Numbered from the stretch's first letter, positions 1 through 5,896 are shown. The stretch: 10,243 nt of DNA from Candidatus Micrarchaeia archaeon (GCA_041653315.1 JBAZFO010000038.1:1-10243); one strand, 5' to 3'. Made by a program: numbers and translations. Notes: generated from the sequence alone by a model not told the origin.

Positions 1-1
1 T

Positions 2-292
2 TGGTATTATGAAAGAAGTTATATCTATTTAAAATTAAAAGAAAATAAAAAAGCAATGGAAGATATAGATAAAATACTTAAAGAAGATCCTAATAATTCT
101 ATGTTTTTAACAAGAAAAGGAGATACTTATGCATATTTAGGAGAACTTGATAATGCACTTAAATACTATGACAAAGCACTTGAAGTTGATCCATTAAACA
201 AAGAACTTTATGAAAAAAAGGAAAATATTTTTTTAGCTAAAGAGAAAAAAATTGATTTAAAAGATACAAAAGGAAGAACAATGTATGGTTAA
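2..292 (+). CDS. TPR-repeat protein, C-terminal part (5' end outside window)
   Basis: The frame is open from base 2 to the TAA at 290-292, so the visible 96 residues are the C-terminus of a longer protein. An internal ATG at 56 is unlikely to be the start, because TPR-like residues (WYYERSYIYLKLKENKKA) lie upstream in the same frame with no stop. The clearest tetratricopeptide unit reads KGDTYAYLGELDNALKYYDK followed by ALEVDPLNKELYEKK, with the usual G-Y-A-hydrophobic spacing and a P near the end. A preceding partial unit ends in ILKEDPNN. TPR arrays bind other proteins, and nothing here shows the partner. The tail after the last repeat is K-rich and short. The gene converges on the ribosomal operon and is not part of it. 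The TPR call is firm; the function is unknown. Confidence 0.85.
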   Translation, partial: WYYERSYIYLKLKENKKAMEDIDKILKEDPNNSMFLTRKGDTYAYLGELDNALKYYDKALEVDPLNKELYEKKENIFLAKEKKIDLKDTKGRTMYG

Positions 293-383
293 AAAAATAA
301 ATAAAAAACAAAAATAAATAAAAAAAACAATTTATTAAAAATAAAAAAATATATTTTAAAATTAAAAAAATAAAAAAAAAGAA
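293..383 (-). terminator. A/T-only convergent intergenic region; U-tract terminator for the r-protein operon
   Basis: This gap between two convergent stop codons is almost only A and T. Read on the - strand, directly after the uS2 stop, it gives several U-tracts of 7-9 residues. Archaeal RNA polymerase terminates at such tracts without needing a hairpin, so this is the likely end of the uS2 transcript. On the + strand the stretch is A-rich, so it offers the TPR gene no comparable signal. I see no gene here. Confidence 0.55.
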
Positions 384-1349
384 TTATTCTTTTTCTTCTG
401 TTTTATTTTCTTCTGGTTCTTTTTGTGTTTCTGATTTTTTGTTTTCTTTAGGTTTTTCTAATTTAAATGTTTTAGGTTTTGATTCTTCTTGTTCTTCTTT
501 AGTTTTTTCCCTAATCTTTTTGGGCGCTTTTTGTTGTTTAATAAATTTAGGTCTATCTATTTTAATCTCTTCTTTTGGTTTTTCTTCTTTTGGTTTTACT
601 GCTTTTTCTATTTTTTTAAGTGGTGCTTCATCAATTTGTTTTGCTGTTTTTATAATTTCTTCTTCTTTAGCTTTTTCTTCTTCCTCTTTTTGCTCATCTA
701 AATTTCCTATTTCTTTAAATGAAGAATCATTTGAAAAATCTTTTATTGAATATTTAAATTCATCATAAGATTTTATCATTCCTTTTGAAACTAAAAATTC
801 TCTTGCTAATAAATAGAATATCAATGCTAATGACCTTCTTCCTTTATTATTACATGGGACTACCCAATCAATAAATTTTATACTATTATCAACATCTGAT
901 AATCCTATTACAGGTATTCCTGCATTTCCTGCTTCTCTTAAAGCTTCTTTTTCTCCTCTTGGATCACATACTAATAATATTTCAGGTTCAAAAAATCCAT
1001 TTTTTCTTGGGTTAGTTAATGTGCCAGGTATAAATCTTCCTGCAACTAATTTTGTTCCTGTGATTTTACAAAAATTGGCTGCTGCAATTCCAGAATAAGT
1101 TCTTGAAGCAACAACTAAAATATCTTCTGCTTCAAATCTACCAAGTTGTTTTGCAGCTAATCTAATTCTTTCATCTATTTTTTTTAAATCTAAAACATAT
1201 AATCCGTCTTTTCTTTTTCTATATATATATTTATTCATCCCGCCTGATTTAATTTTAGTTCCGATATGCACACCGGCTTCTAAATATTTATCTTGTTTTA
1301 CAAGTAAACCAGACTCATTTTTTTGGTCATCAAAATCTTTTTCTTCCAT
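384..1349 (-). CDS. rpsB: 30S ribosomal protein uS2 with a long charged C-terminal tail
   Basis: Structural protein of the small subunit, near the mRNA exit side. The uS2 core spans about residues 22-205 of 321: LEAGVHIGTKIKSGGMNKYI, RKDGLYVLDLKKIDERI, GRFIPGTLTNPR, the EPEILLVCDPRGE segment, GIPVIGLSDVDN and VVPCNNKGRRSLALIFYLLA are all typical of archaeal/eukaryotic uS2. The start ATG at 1349 has a GAGGT SD eight bases upstream. Archaeal uS2 is usually a little over 200 residues; here about 110 extra residues follow (roughly 211-321), made almost only of K, E, P, Q and T, ending KTEEKE. The tail looks disordered and its role is unknown. The gene lies about 50 bases after tRNA-Pro and is the last of the operon, so its mRNA is probably released from the tRNA by RNase Z. 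Confidence 0.96.
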   Translation of the reverse strand: MEEKDFDDQKNESGLLVKQDKYLEAGVHIGTKIKSGGMNKYIYRKRKDGLYVLDLKKIDERIRLAAKQLGRFEAEDILVVASRTYSGIAAANFCKITGTKLVAGRFIPGTLTNPRKNGFFEPEILLVCDPRGEKEALREAGNAGIPVIGLSDVDNSIKFIDWVVPCNNKGRRSLALIFYLLAREFLVSKGMIKSYDEFKYSIKDFSNDSSFKEIGNLDEQKEEEEKAKEEEIIKTAKQIDEAPLKKIEKAVKPKEEKPKEEIKIDRPKFIKQQKAPKKIREKTKEEQEESKPKTFKLEKPKENKKSETQKEPEENKTEEKE

Positions 1350-1437
1350 TTGTATTACCTCTTCAGTTAGTTTTCATTACGAAAACCCCGTAAATATTAT
1401 AATGGGGGAGCCGAGATTTGAACTCGGATCACCAGCA

Positions 1438-1759
1438 TTTCAGAACTATAAACTACTAAAAAAATATTAAATCCTTTATATGCTTTTCTTGTTGTTTTTC
1501 TTTTTTTTATTTTTTCTTGTTGTTTTTCTTTTCTTTTTTTTCTTGTTTTTTTATTTTTCTTTTTTGTTTTTTTCAATTTTTTCTTGTTTCTTTTTCTTTC
1601 TTGTTTTTTTTCTTTTTTTTCTTTCTTTTAGTTAAGCTTTTCTTTCTTTTTCTTTTTAGTTAAGTTTTTTCTTTTTCTTTCTTTTAGTTAAGCTTTTCTT
1701 TCTTTTTCTTTTTAGTTAAGTTTTTTCTTTTTCTTTTTTAAAGAAAAAGAAAAAAGTTA
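1438..1759 (-). other. tRNA-Pro intron (322 nt, purine-rich RNA)
   Basis: The ends are fixed by the BHB described for tRNA-Pro. Most archaeal tRNA introns are far shorter. Apart from the terminal parts, the transcribed strand is almost entirely A and G, with runs such as AAAAAGAAAAAGAAA. Next to the 5' splice site, 1721-1736 and 1740-1755 form a perfect 16-bp hairpin with a 3-nt loop. A 56-bp unit is duplicated inside (see repeat). The sequence TTCTTGTTGTTTTTC occurs twice near 1486 and 1514 (+ strand). The transcribed strand has frequent in-frame stops, and I find no coding potential and no LAGLIDADG-type endonuclease. Confidence 0.9.
1621..1732 (-). repeat. Perfect 56-bp tandem duplication inside the tRNA-Pro intron
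   Basis: Copies lie at 1621-1676 and 1677-1732 and are identical by direct comparison. Each copy holds two sub-units that begin AGTTAAG and run into T/C tracts (AGTTAAGCTTTTC and AGTTAAGTTTTTTC on the + strand), so the array is really about four diverged units of 24-32 bp. The GTTAAGCTTT core also occurs in the anticodon-loop intron of tRNA-Ser near 5922. Confidence 0.9.
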
Positions 1760-1812
1760 CCCCAAGCTGGCAGCATACCAGGTTAACCTACTCCCCCAAA
1801 TTATAAACGCAT

Positions 1813-2007
1813 TTATAATTTTTTATATTTCTTTGCTGTTTCTAAATCAACATGACTTATAAACATTCTTCTACAGCAGTATCTTTTAATACCTAATTCA
1901 TCAAGCGCTTCTTTGGGAGTTTTTTTCTCTTTTAATTTTTCAATATATTTTAAATACGAATCTCCAATCGGAGCACCGCATGTAAAACATCTTACAGGAA
2001 ATTCCAT
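1813..2007 (-). CDS. rpo10: DNA-directed RNA polymerase subunit Rpo10 (RpoN)
   Basis: Small zinc-binding subunit of archaeal RNA polymerase, homologous to eukaryotic Rpb10, which helps assemble the Rpo3-Rpo11 platform. The 64-residue length is typical. The zinc site is visible as C7-x2-C10 (RCFTCG) and the paired C44-C45 in KRYCCRRMFISHVDL, the family signature. The ATG at 2007 has the SD GAGGTG about nine bases upstream, and that SD shares its first G with the TAG stop of uS9, so translation is probably coupled. rpoK, which often follows in archaea, is absent; tRNA-Pro comes next, 15 bp downstream. Confidence 0.97.
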   Translation of the reverse strand: MEFPVRCFTCGAPIGDSYLKYIEKLKEKKTPKEALDELGIKRYCCRRMFISHVDLETAKKYKKL

Positions 2008-2021
2008 ATAATATTACACCT

Positions 2022-2462
2022 CTATCTATATGATTTTTGTTTTCTTGCTCTTGCACTTCTACCACCAAATTTCTTTGGTTCTCTTCTTCTTGCATCTTCA
2101 ACTACCATAAATCTGTCTCTAGTCATTAATTTATTTTTTAAATCTTCATCATCAGAATATTCAATTAAACCAATTGCAATAGCATTTCTTATTGCTTGTG
2201 CTTGACCTATTGAACCTCCTCCATTGACTAAAACTTTTATATCAACTTCAGAACTAACTTTTGATGCAAGCATTAATGGCTCTTTAATAATTTGCCTCAT
2301 TTGTAATGAACCATAAACATCTAGATTTGTATTATTAACTCTTACAATTCCTTTTCCTTTTCTAATTGAAACTCTTGCAATACTTTCTTTTCTTTTTCCT
2401 CTTGCTACTGAAACCTTTGATTTTATTTTTTTACTTTTTACTTTTGTCTTTTTCTCTACCAT
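2022..2462 (-). CDS. rpsI: 30S ribosomal protein uS9
   Basis: Small-subunit head protein whose C-terminal tail reaches the P-site tRNA. The protein has ARGKRKESIARVSIRKGKG near the N-terminus, NGGGSIGQAQAIRNAIAIGL in the middle, and the invariant basic tail GGRSARARKQKSYR ending in R. I chose the ATG at 2462 (146 residues). The frame also offers a GTG at 2471, but that GTG is part of the AGGTGA SD lying five bases before the ATG, so it is not the start. The same SD contains the TGA stop of uL13. The first 20 residues are lysine-rich and longer than needed for the fold. Confidence 0.96.
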   Translation of the reverse strand: MVEKKTKVKSKKIKSKVSVARGKRKESIARVSIRKGKGIVRVNNTNLDVYGSLQMRQIIKEPLMLASKVSSEVDIKVLVNGGGSIGQAQAIRNAIAIGLIEYSDDEDLKNKLMTRDRFMVVEDARRREPKKFGGRSARARKQKSYR

Positions 2463-2467
2463 AAAAA

Positions 2468-2893
2468 TCACCTATTATATCCAAGAGATTCACATAACTT
2501 TTTTATAGTTATGAATTTCCTTAATTCATTAGATTTTAATTTATCATAATTTTTATCTGAAATTTTATCTTTATATTTTTCTGGTATTCCAGATACTACT
2601 TTTAATCTTTTATATGCTTCTCTTCCTCTTGAAGAAGAATATGGAAGCATCCCTCTAACTACTCTTCTCACTAATAAATGAGATACTCTAGGCCATTGTG
2701 GTCTATGATCTGGATTTTGTTTTGGTTTTACGCTCCTTCTTTTGTGATATTTATCTACTGTGTTTTTACTATTTCCACTTATTACAATTTTTTCAGCATT
2801 AAGAATTATTACTTCTTCTTTCATTAATAATTGTTTTGCAGTATGAGAAGCAATTTTTCCTAAAATCATATTTTCTGCGTCAATAACTATCAT
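2468..2893 (-). CDS. rplM: 50S ribosomal protein uL13
   Basis: Large-subunit protein that binds 23S rRNA early in assembly. The 141 residues start MIVIDAENMILGKIAS, the usual archaeal/eukaryotic uL13 opening, followed by KEEVIILNAEKIVISG, RPQWPRVSHLLVRRVVRGML and the PYSSSRGREAYKRLKV segment. The length is normal for archaea. The ATG at 2893 has an AGGTGA SD that carries the TGA stop of eL18, and its own TGA is embedded in the SD of uS9. The gene thus sits in a chain of overlapping stop/SD signals. Confidence 0.97.
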   Translation of the reverse strand: MIVIDAENMILGKIASHTAKQLLMKEEVIILNAEKIVISGNSKNTVDKYHKRRSVKPKQNPDHRPQWPRVSHLLVRRVVRGMLPYSSSRGREAYKRLKVVSGIPEKYKDKISDKNYDKLKSNELRKFITIKKLCESLGYNR

Positions 2894-2897
2894 ATAA

Positions 2898-3248
2898 TCA
2901 CCTTAATAATATTAATTCAGTTTTTAATCCTTCTGGGGGAATTTCTGAAATTAAAATTGTTTTTCCTCCTGCTTTTTCTATTTTTTGTTTTGCACTATCT
3001 GAAAAACTCAATGCAACAACATTAACTTTATGATTAATTTCTCCACTTCCCAAAACTTTTGCAGGAATAACTGCGGTTTTTCCCTGATCAACATATTTTG
3101 AAATTTTCGAGACATTAACACCTTTTCTATTTCTTCTTGAATTTAAAAGTTTATCTTTAACTTCTTTCCATATTTTTTTATTTTTACTAGCTTTATTAGC
3201 TGCAGAAATTGCATCTAGTATTTCTTTACTTTCAGGTCCTTTTTTCAT
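2898..3248 (-). CDS. rpl18e: 50S ribosomal protein eL18
   Basis: Large-subunit protein found in archaea and eukaryotes but not bacteria (homologue of L18e and bacterial uL15 in fold). The 116 residues include SRRNRKGVNVSKISKYVDQG, AVIPAKVLGSGEINHKVNVV, the ALSFSDSAKQKIEKAGGK stretch and the terminal PPEGLKTELILLR, all typical. The ATG at 3248 has an AGGTGA SD about eight bases upstream. The tRNA-Leu 3' end is only 25 bp upstream, so RNase Z cleavage of the tRNA would leave a leader of about 25 nt that still carries the SD. A tRNA-Leu just before L18e is also known in the halobacterial S9 operon. Confidence 0.97.
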   Translation of the reverse strand: MKKGPESKEILDAISAANKASKNKKIWKEVKDKLLNSRRNRKGVNVSKISKYVDQGKTAVIPAKVLGSGEINHKVNVVALSFSDSAKQKIEKAGGKTILISEIPPEGLKTELILLR

Positions 3249-3273
3249 TATTAATCACCTTTTTTAATATAAA

Positions 3274-3418
3274 TGCGGGAGACGCGATTTATTCAATTTT
3301 CTCTTTTTGGTTGAGATTTTTCTCTTTTATAAAAGAGAAAAAGGTCATTGAACGCGCGCAGGTACTAAACCACACGGCCCTCAACCGTGCGCGATTGACC
3401 GGACTCCGCCACCCCCGC
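3274..3418 (-). tRNA. tRNA-Leu(GAG) with a T-loop intron
   Basis: Exon 1 is 3418-3348 and exon 2 is 3288-3274, together 86 nt, class II. The acceptor is GCGGGGG/CTCCCGC with discriminator A73. The anticodon stem CACGG/CCGTG closes loop TTGAGGG, giving anticodon GAG. The variable arm is TGGTTTAGTACCTGC with stem GGT/ACC. The 5' T-stem GCGCG is followed by TTCAA, but the matching AT plus CGCGT lies 59 nt further on. Removing 3347-3289 restores a standard T-loop TTCAAAT (junction 58/59). No intron is present in the anticodon loop. The gene lies between rpoD (25 bp upstream) and eL18 (25 bp downstream) on the same strand. The GC-rich exons stand out clearly from the A/T context. Confidence 0.93.
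3289..3347 (-). other. T-loop intron of tRNA-Leu (59 nt, position 58/59)
   Basis: The exon-intron context can form a 4-bp helix GUUC (53-56) with GAAU near the intron 3' end. Each strand is then cut two bases 3' of the helix: GUUC-AA|U and GAAU-AA|AU. That matches BHB cleavage geometry, although the 3' bulge is larger than 3 nt. Because AA occurs on both sides, 56/57 and 57/58 give the same product. The body contains a perfect 13-bp inverted repeat (3317-3329 with 3330-3342). The tRNA-Ser T-loop intron has the same boundary sequences. Confidence 0.83.
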
Positions 3419-3443
3419 TTGAAACAGGTTTTGACGTACTCCC

Positions 3444-4016
3444 TTATTTTAATTGTTTTTCAAATTCCTTAGCATCTTCTCTAAGGAGTTCAACTGTTTT
3501 TAATAACATATCTTTTGGGGGTATTTGAGAAAATGATTCAATCATAAAATTGAAATTACCCTCCTTATCTTCTTCATATGCAGCAATTCCAGCTTGGAAT
3601 TTTCCATGTTTTTTTCCTTTATCGATTACTGCTTTACCTTCTAATCTCAAATCTTGTCCTTCTCCCAAAGTAAATAAAAGAATATTTGGTTTTGAAGGTT
3701 TTATTGTTTTATCAGATGTTTTCAAATCTTCTGCTTTTACTAATTTTGGCCCTTTTTCATCTAAAGTAAAAATAACTTGTTCATCTCCTTTGTATTTTTT
3801 TGGAGTATGTAACGGTATTTGACCAATTCTATGTGCAATAAATTCATCAAACATATACGTTGAATTATCATAGATAGTTACTGAATCAATTGCAAATGTT
3901 GGAACTTGTCCTAAAATATATCTTCTTAGAACATTTGCAAATCCAATATATGCACCATTTAATGAAAAATTTAAGATTTTTTCATCTTCTTTTTCAATTT
4001 TTATTTTAATTACCAT
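3444..4016 (-). CDS. rpo3: DNA-directed RNA polymerase subunit Rpo3 (RpoD), short form without Fe-S domain
   Basis: Assembly-platform subunit of archaeal RNA polymerase, homologous to Rpb3 and bacterial alpha NTD. The 190 residues show the alpha-like core: NGAYIGFANVLRRYILGQVP and TFAIDSVTIYDNSTYMFDEF, then AHRIGQIPLHTP; the second half has KPNILLFTLGEGQDLRLEG, GKKHGKFQAGIAAYEE and the dimerisation helix ending MLLKTVELLREDAKEFEKQL. Many archaeal Rpo3 proteins are about 260 residues because of an inserted ferredoxin-like domain. That insert is missing here, and the protein has no cysteine at all, so no Fe-S cluster is possible. The SD is formed by the last codons of uS11 (AGG AGG GTG), just before the ATG at 4016. 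Confidence 0.96.
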   Translation of the reverse strand: MVIKIKIEKEDEKILNFSLNGAYIGFANVLRRYILGQVPTFAIDSVTIYDNSTYMFDEFIAHRIGQIPLHTPKKYKGDEQVIFTLDEKGPKLVKAEDLKTSDKTIKPSKPNILLFTLGEGQDLRLEGKAVIDKGKKHGKFQAGIAAYEEDKEGNFNFMIESFSQIPPKDMLLKTVELLREDAKEFEKQLK

Positions 4017-4018
4017 TT

Positions 4019-4522
4019 TTACACCCTCCTACCTCTTCTTCCGCCAGGTCTTTTGGTTGTATCTGTTGGTAATGGAGTAACATCTTCTATTTTTCCAACT
4101 TTTATCCCCATTCTTGCTACTGCTCTTACAATTGCCTGTGCTCCTGCACCTGGTGATTTTGCTCCATGTCCACCAGGAGCACGAATTCTTATATGTAATC
4201 CATTAATTCCTCTTGCTTTTATAGTATCAATAATTGAAGTAGCTGCCTGCATTGCAGCATATGGTTTTCCTTTATTTCTATCTTGTTTAATTACTACCCC
4301 ACCAGAACTTTTTGCAATTGTTTCTGAACCTGTTAAATCTGTTACTGTGATTAAAGTATTATTTTTAGAAGAATATATATTTGCTACTGCCCATTTTATT
4401 TTTCCGAATTTTTTTACTTTTGTATCTTCTTGAATTGGTTCTTCAATTTTTTTTTCTTCTACAACTTTTTCTTGTTTTTTTTCTTCAACTTGTTTTTTTT
4501 CTTCAACTTCTTTTTTTACCAT
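4019..4522 (-). CDS. rpsK: 30S ribosomal protein uS11 with K/E-rich N-terminal extension
   Basis: Platform protein of the small subunit, next to the E-site mRNA. The uS11 core is about residues 39-167: KIKWAVANIYSSKNNTLITV, TDLTGSETIAKSSGGVVIKQ, YAAMQAATSI, HIRIRAPGGHGAKSPGAGAQ and the C-terminus DVTPLPTDTTKRPGGRRGRR. I start at the ATG at 4522 (167 residues). A GTG nine bases upstream belongs to the AGGTGA SD, which itself overlaps the TAG stop of uS4. The first 38 residues are low-complexity K/E/Q/V and contain a repeated VEEKKQ encoded by an 18-bp direct repeat. The stop at 4019 is two bases before the rpoD ATG. Confidence 0.96.
   Translation of the reverse strand: MVKKEVEEKKQVEEKKQEKVVEEKKIEEPIQEDTKVKKFGKIKWAVANIYSSKNNTLITVTDLTGSETIAKSSGGVVIKQDRNKGKPYAAMQAATSIIDTIKARGINGLHIRIRAPGGHGAKSPGAGAQAIVRAVARMGIKVGKIEDVTPLPTDTTKRPGGRRGRRV
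4472..4507 (-). repeat. 18-bp direct repeat in the uS11 5' coding region
   Basis: Two identical 18-bp units, 4507-4490 and 4489-4472, each encode VEEKKQ and include an A8 tract. A third, diverged unit (VVEEKK) follows. In-frame 18-bp expansion by slippage would explain the lengthened N-terminal tail of uS11. Confidence 0.9.
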
Positions 4523-4531
4523 AAATATCAC

Positions 4532-5119
4532 CTATTCTTCTAAATCTTCTTCTTGAGGTTCTTGAGATTTTATTTCTCTTTCATGTTCAATTACTGAATG
4601 TTTTTTAACTTCTTCTTTAACTTCTTTTTGAACTCCTGCATCTATATCTATTGTCTTTGAATAAGAAATTACTCCAGCTTCAAGGATAGATGTCATATAA
4701 CTTGGTTTAGAAATTTTTCTACCATTCACAGATATAAATCCATGTGTTATTAATTGTCTCGCTTGATTTATTGTCCTTGCTAATCCTCTTTTGAATACTT
4801 GTGTTTGCAATCTTCTTTCTAAGAAATCTCTTGTTTTTAAATTTAATAAATCATCTATTGAAGCTTCTCCACCAATAATACCTACTCTTTTTAATTTACT
4901 AATTAAATCTTTTGATTCATCAATTCCTTCTTCACCTAATGATTGAAAACGTCGTGCTTCTTTTCTAACTTTTCTTAATTCTTCTCCTGCACGCCATAAT
5001 TCTTTCATATTTTTTAAACCATATTCTCTAATCAATTGTTTTTCATCTTTTATTCTTGATTTATCCCAAAGGATTCTGGGAGAACTATATCTTTTCTTTA
5101 ATCTTCTTGGGTCACCCAT
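4532..5119 (-). CDS. rpsD: 30S ribosomal protein uS4
   Basis: Primary 16S rRNA-binding protein that starts small-subunit assembly. The N-terminus MGDPRRLKKRYSSPRILWDK is the usual archaeal form. A helical segment (RAGEELRKVRKEARRF) follows, then the S4 RNA-binding domain at about residues 102-160, with RRLQTQVFKRGLARTINQAR and LITHGFISVNGRKISKPSYM. The last 35 residues are acidic and low-complexity (ending EEDLEE). Length 195 is close to the archaeal norm plus this tail. The ATG at 5119 has an AAGGTGA SD which overlaps the TAA stop of uS13, and its own TAG overlaps the SD of uS11. Confidence 0.97.
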   Translation of the reverse strand: MGDPRRLKKRYSSPRILWDKSRIKDEKQLIREYGLKNMKELWRAGEELRKVRKEARRFQSLGEEGIDESKDLISKLKRVGIIGGEASIDDLLNLKTRDFLERRLQTQVFKRGLARTINQARQLITHGFISVNGRKISKPSYMTSILEAGVISYSKTIDIDAGVQKEVKEEVKKHSVIEHEREIKSQEPQEEDLEE

Positions 5120-5129
5120 TTATATCACC

Positions 5130-5765
5130 TTATTTCTTCTTTCCTTTTCCTGCACCGCCACTATCTTTTTTTGGCTGTTCTTTGGATTGTTTAGCTCCTG
5201 CTGCTGGAGCCCCCATCTTAGCTCTTACTGCTCTTCTAATAACTCCGACTGCAATTCCTCCTCTTCCTGAACTTCTTGTACTTTGTCCTCTTACTTTTCC
5301 TTTTCTTGTTTGATGTCTTGCACCTTTCCAAGATCTTGAAGTTATCTCTTTTTGTACATCTTCTCTTAAACTTAAAACTAAATCATTACTTATTAAATGA
5401 ACATGTTTTCCAGTAATTGGATCAGATTGTCTATTATACAAATAATGCGGTAAATTATATTTTTGGGGATTTCTAATAATTTGTTCAATTTGATCTAATT
5501 GTTGTTCTGTTAAATCACCAACTTGAGTATTCAAATCTACTTTTAATTCATTTGAAATTATCCCAGATAATACACTAGATAAATTCATTCCAACTCCTTG
5601 AACATACATTACTGCTTTTTCAAGTTCTAATGCACCATTAACATCTTTTCCACAAATACGAACAATTCCTTTTAGTTCCTTTCCAGAGCTTCCTGCAATA
5701 TGTCTATGTTGTGGTTTTACTACTTTTTCAGCAGGTGCTTTTTTTGTTTCTGTTTTTTTAGCCAT
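5130..5765 (-). CDS. rpsM: 30S ribosomal protein uS13
   Basis: Small-subunit head protein that makes inter-subunit bridges and touches the P-site tRNA. The 211 residues contain HRHIAGSSGKELKGIVRICG, YVQGVGMNLSS, GDLTEQQLDQIEQIIRNPQK, and the basic tail RSWKGARHQTRKGKVRGQST RSSGRGG typical of archaea. I chose the ATG at 5765, preceded by GGTGA five bases away. A frame-start at 5810 would add 15 residues encoded inside the tRNA-Ser 3' exon and intron, so I reject it. The N-terminal 17 residues (KKTETKKAPAEK) and C-terminal 29 (APAAGAK..GKGKKK) are lysine/alanine-rich extensions. It is the first protein gene of the operon, 22 bp after the tRNA-Ser 3' end. Confidence 0.96.
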   Translation of the reverse strand: MAKKTETKKAPAEKVVKPQHRHIAGSSGKELKGIVRICGKDVNGALELEKAVMYVQGVGMNLSSVLSGIISNELKVDLNTQVGDLTEQQLDQIEQIIRNPQKYNLPHYLYNRQSDPITGKHVHLISNDLVLSLREDVQKEITSRSWKGARHQTRKGKVRGQSTRSSGRGGIAVGVIRRAVRAKMGAPAAGAKQSKEQPKKDSGGAGKGKKK

Positions 5766-5802
5766 TTTATCACCATATTTTTTAAAACGCCGAAGGAGGG
5801 AT

Positions 5803-5866
5803 TTATTCATTCCCCTTTCTTTTTAGGGTGAAGACCTTTTTCTTTTTTAAAGAAAAAGGGATTCAA
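5803..5866 (-). other. tRNA-Ser intron 2, T-loop 58/59 (64 nt)
   Basis: The boundaries are the same as in tRNA-Leu: GUUC-AA|U at the 5' end and GAAU-AA|AU at the 3' end, with GUUC/GAAU able to form the 4-bp central helix. The body contains an 11-bp hairpin with a 3-nt loop (5835-5845 with 5849-5859). Within it, the 23 bases at 5836-5858 are identical to 1727-1749 in the tRNA-Pro intron. Confidence 0.83.
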
Positions 5867-5896
5867 TTGAACCCCCAAGGTCAAAGACCACACGAT

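Larger units (their letters stand above)
1403..1797 (-). tRNA. tRNA-Pro(GGG), interrupted by a 322-nt intron at 37/38
   Basis: Exon 1 is 1797-1760 and exon 2 is 1437-1403, 73 nt after splicing, CCA not encoded. The acceptor stem is GGGGGAG/CTCCCCC with discriminator A73; the D-arm is GGTTAACCTGGTATGCTG; the anticodon stem is CCAGC/GCTGG around loop TTGGGGT, giving anticodon GGG at 34-36; the variable loop is TGAT; the T-arm is CCGAG TTCAAAT CTCGG. The junction forms a canonical BHB. The anticodon stem is followed by bulge AAU on the 3' strand, a 4-bp helix UUGG/CUGA, bulge GGU on the 5' strand, and an inner helix AACU/AGUU. Cutting after the second base of each bulge yields the correct 7-nt loop. 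The gene sits 15 bp after rpoN and about 50 bp before uS2, so it is probably processed out of the operon transcript. Only the exact-match check by a tRNA caller is missing. Confidence 0.95.

Noticed and set aside
439..768. Antisense frames opposite uS2, eL18, Rpo3, uS11 and uS4/uS13
   Set aside because: They are F/S/L-rich shadows of strong r-protein genes, without SD or recognisable domain.
1474..1483. TATA-like CATATAAAGG (- strand) inside the tRNA-Pro intron as a uS2 promoter
   Set aside because: No convincing BRE, and A/T sequence makes such matches common; the operon arrangement explains uS2 expression.
1490..1740. CRISPR-like array in the T/C-rich region
   Set aside because: The units are directly adjacent low-complexity tandem repeats with no unique spacers, inside a tRNA intron.
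2463..2471. GTG start for uS9 (and the same at 4531 for uS11)
   Set aside because: The GTG is part of the AGGTGA SD; the ATG nine bases on is correctly spaced.
5766..5810. uS13 start 15 codons upstream (ATG at 5810)
   Set aside because: These codons lie in the tRNA-Ser 3' exon and intron; the ATG at 5765 has a GGTGA SD and a standard MAKK start.
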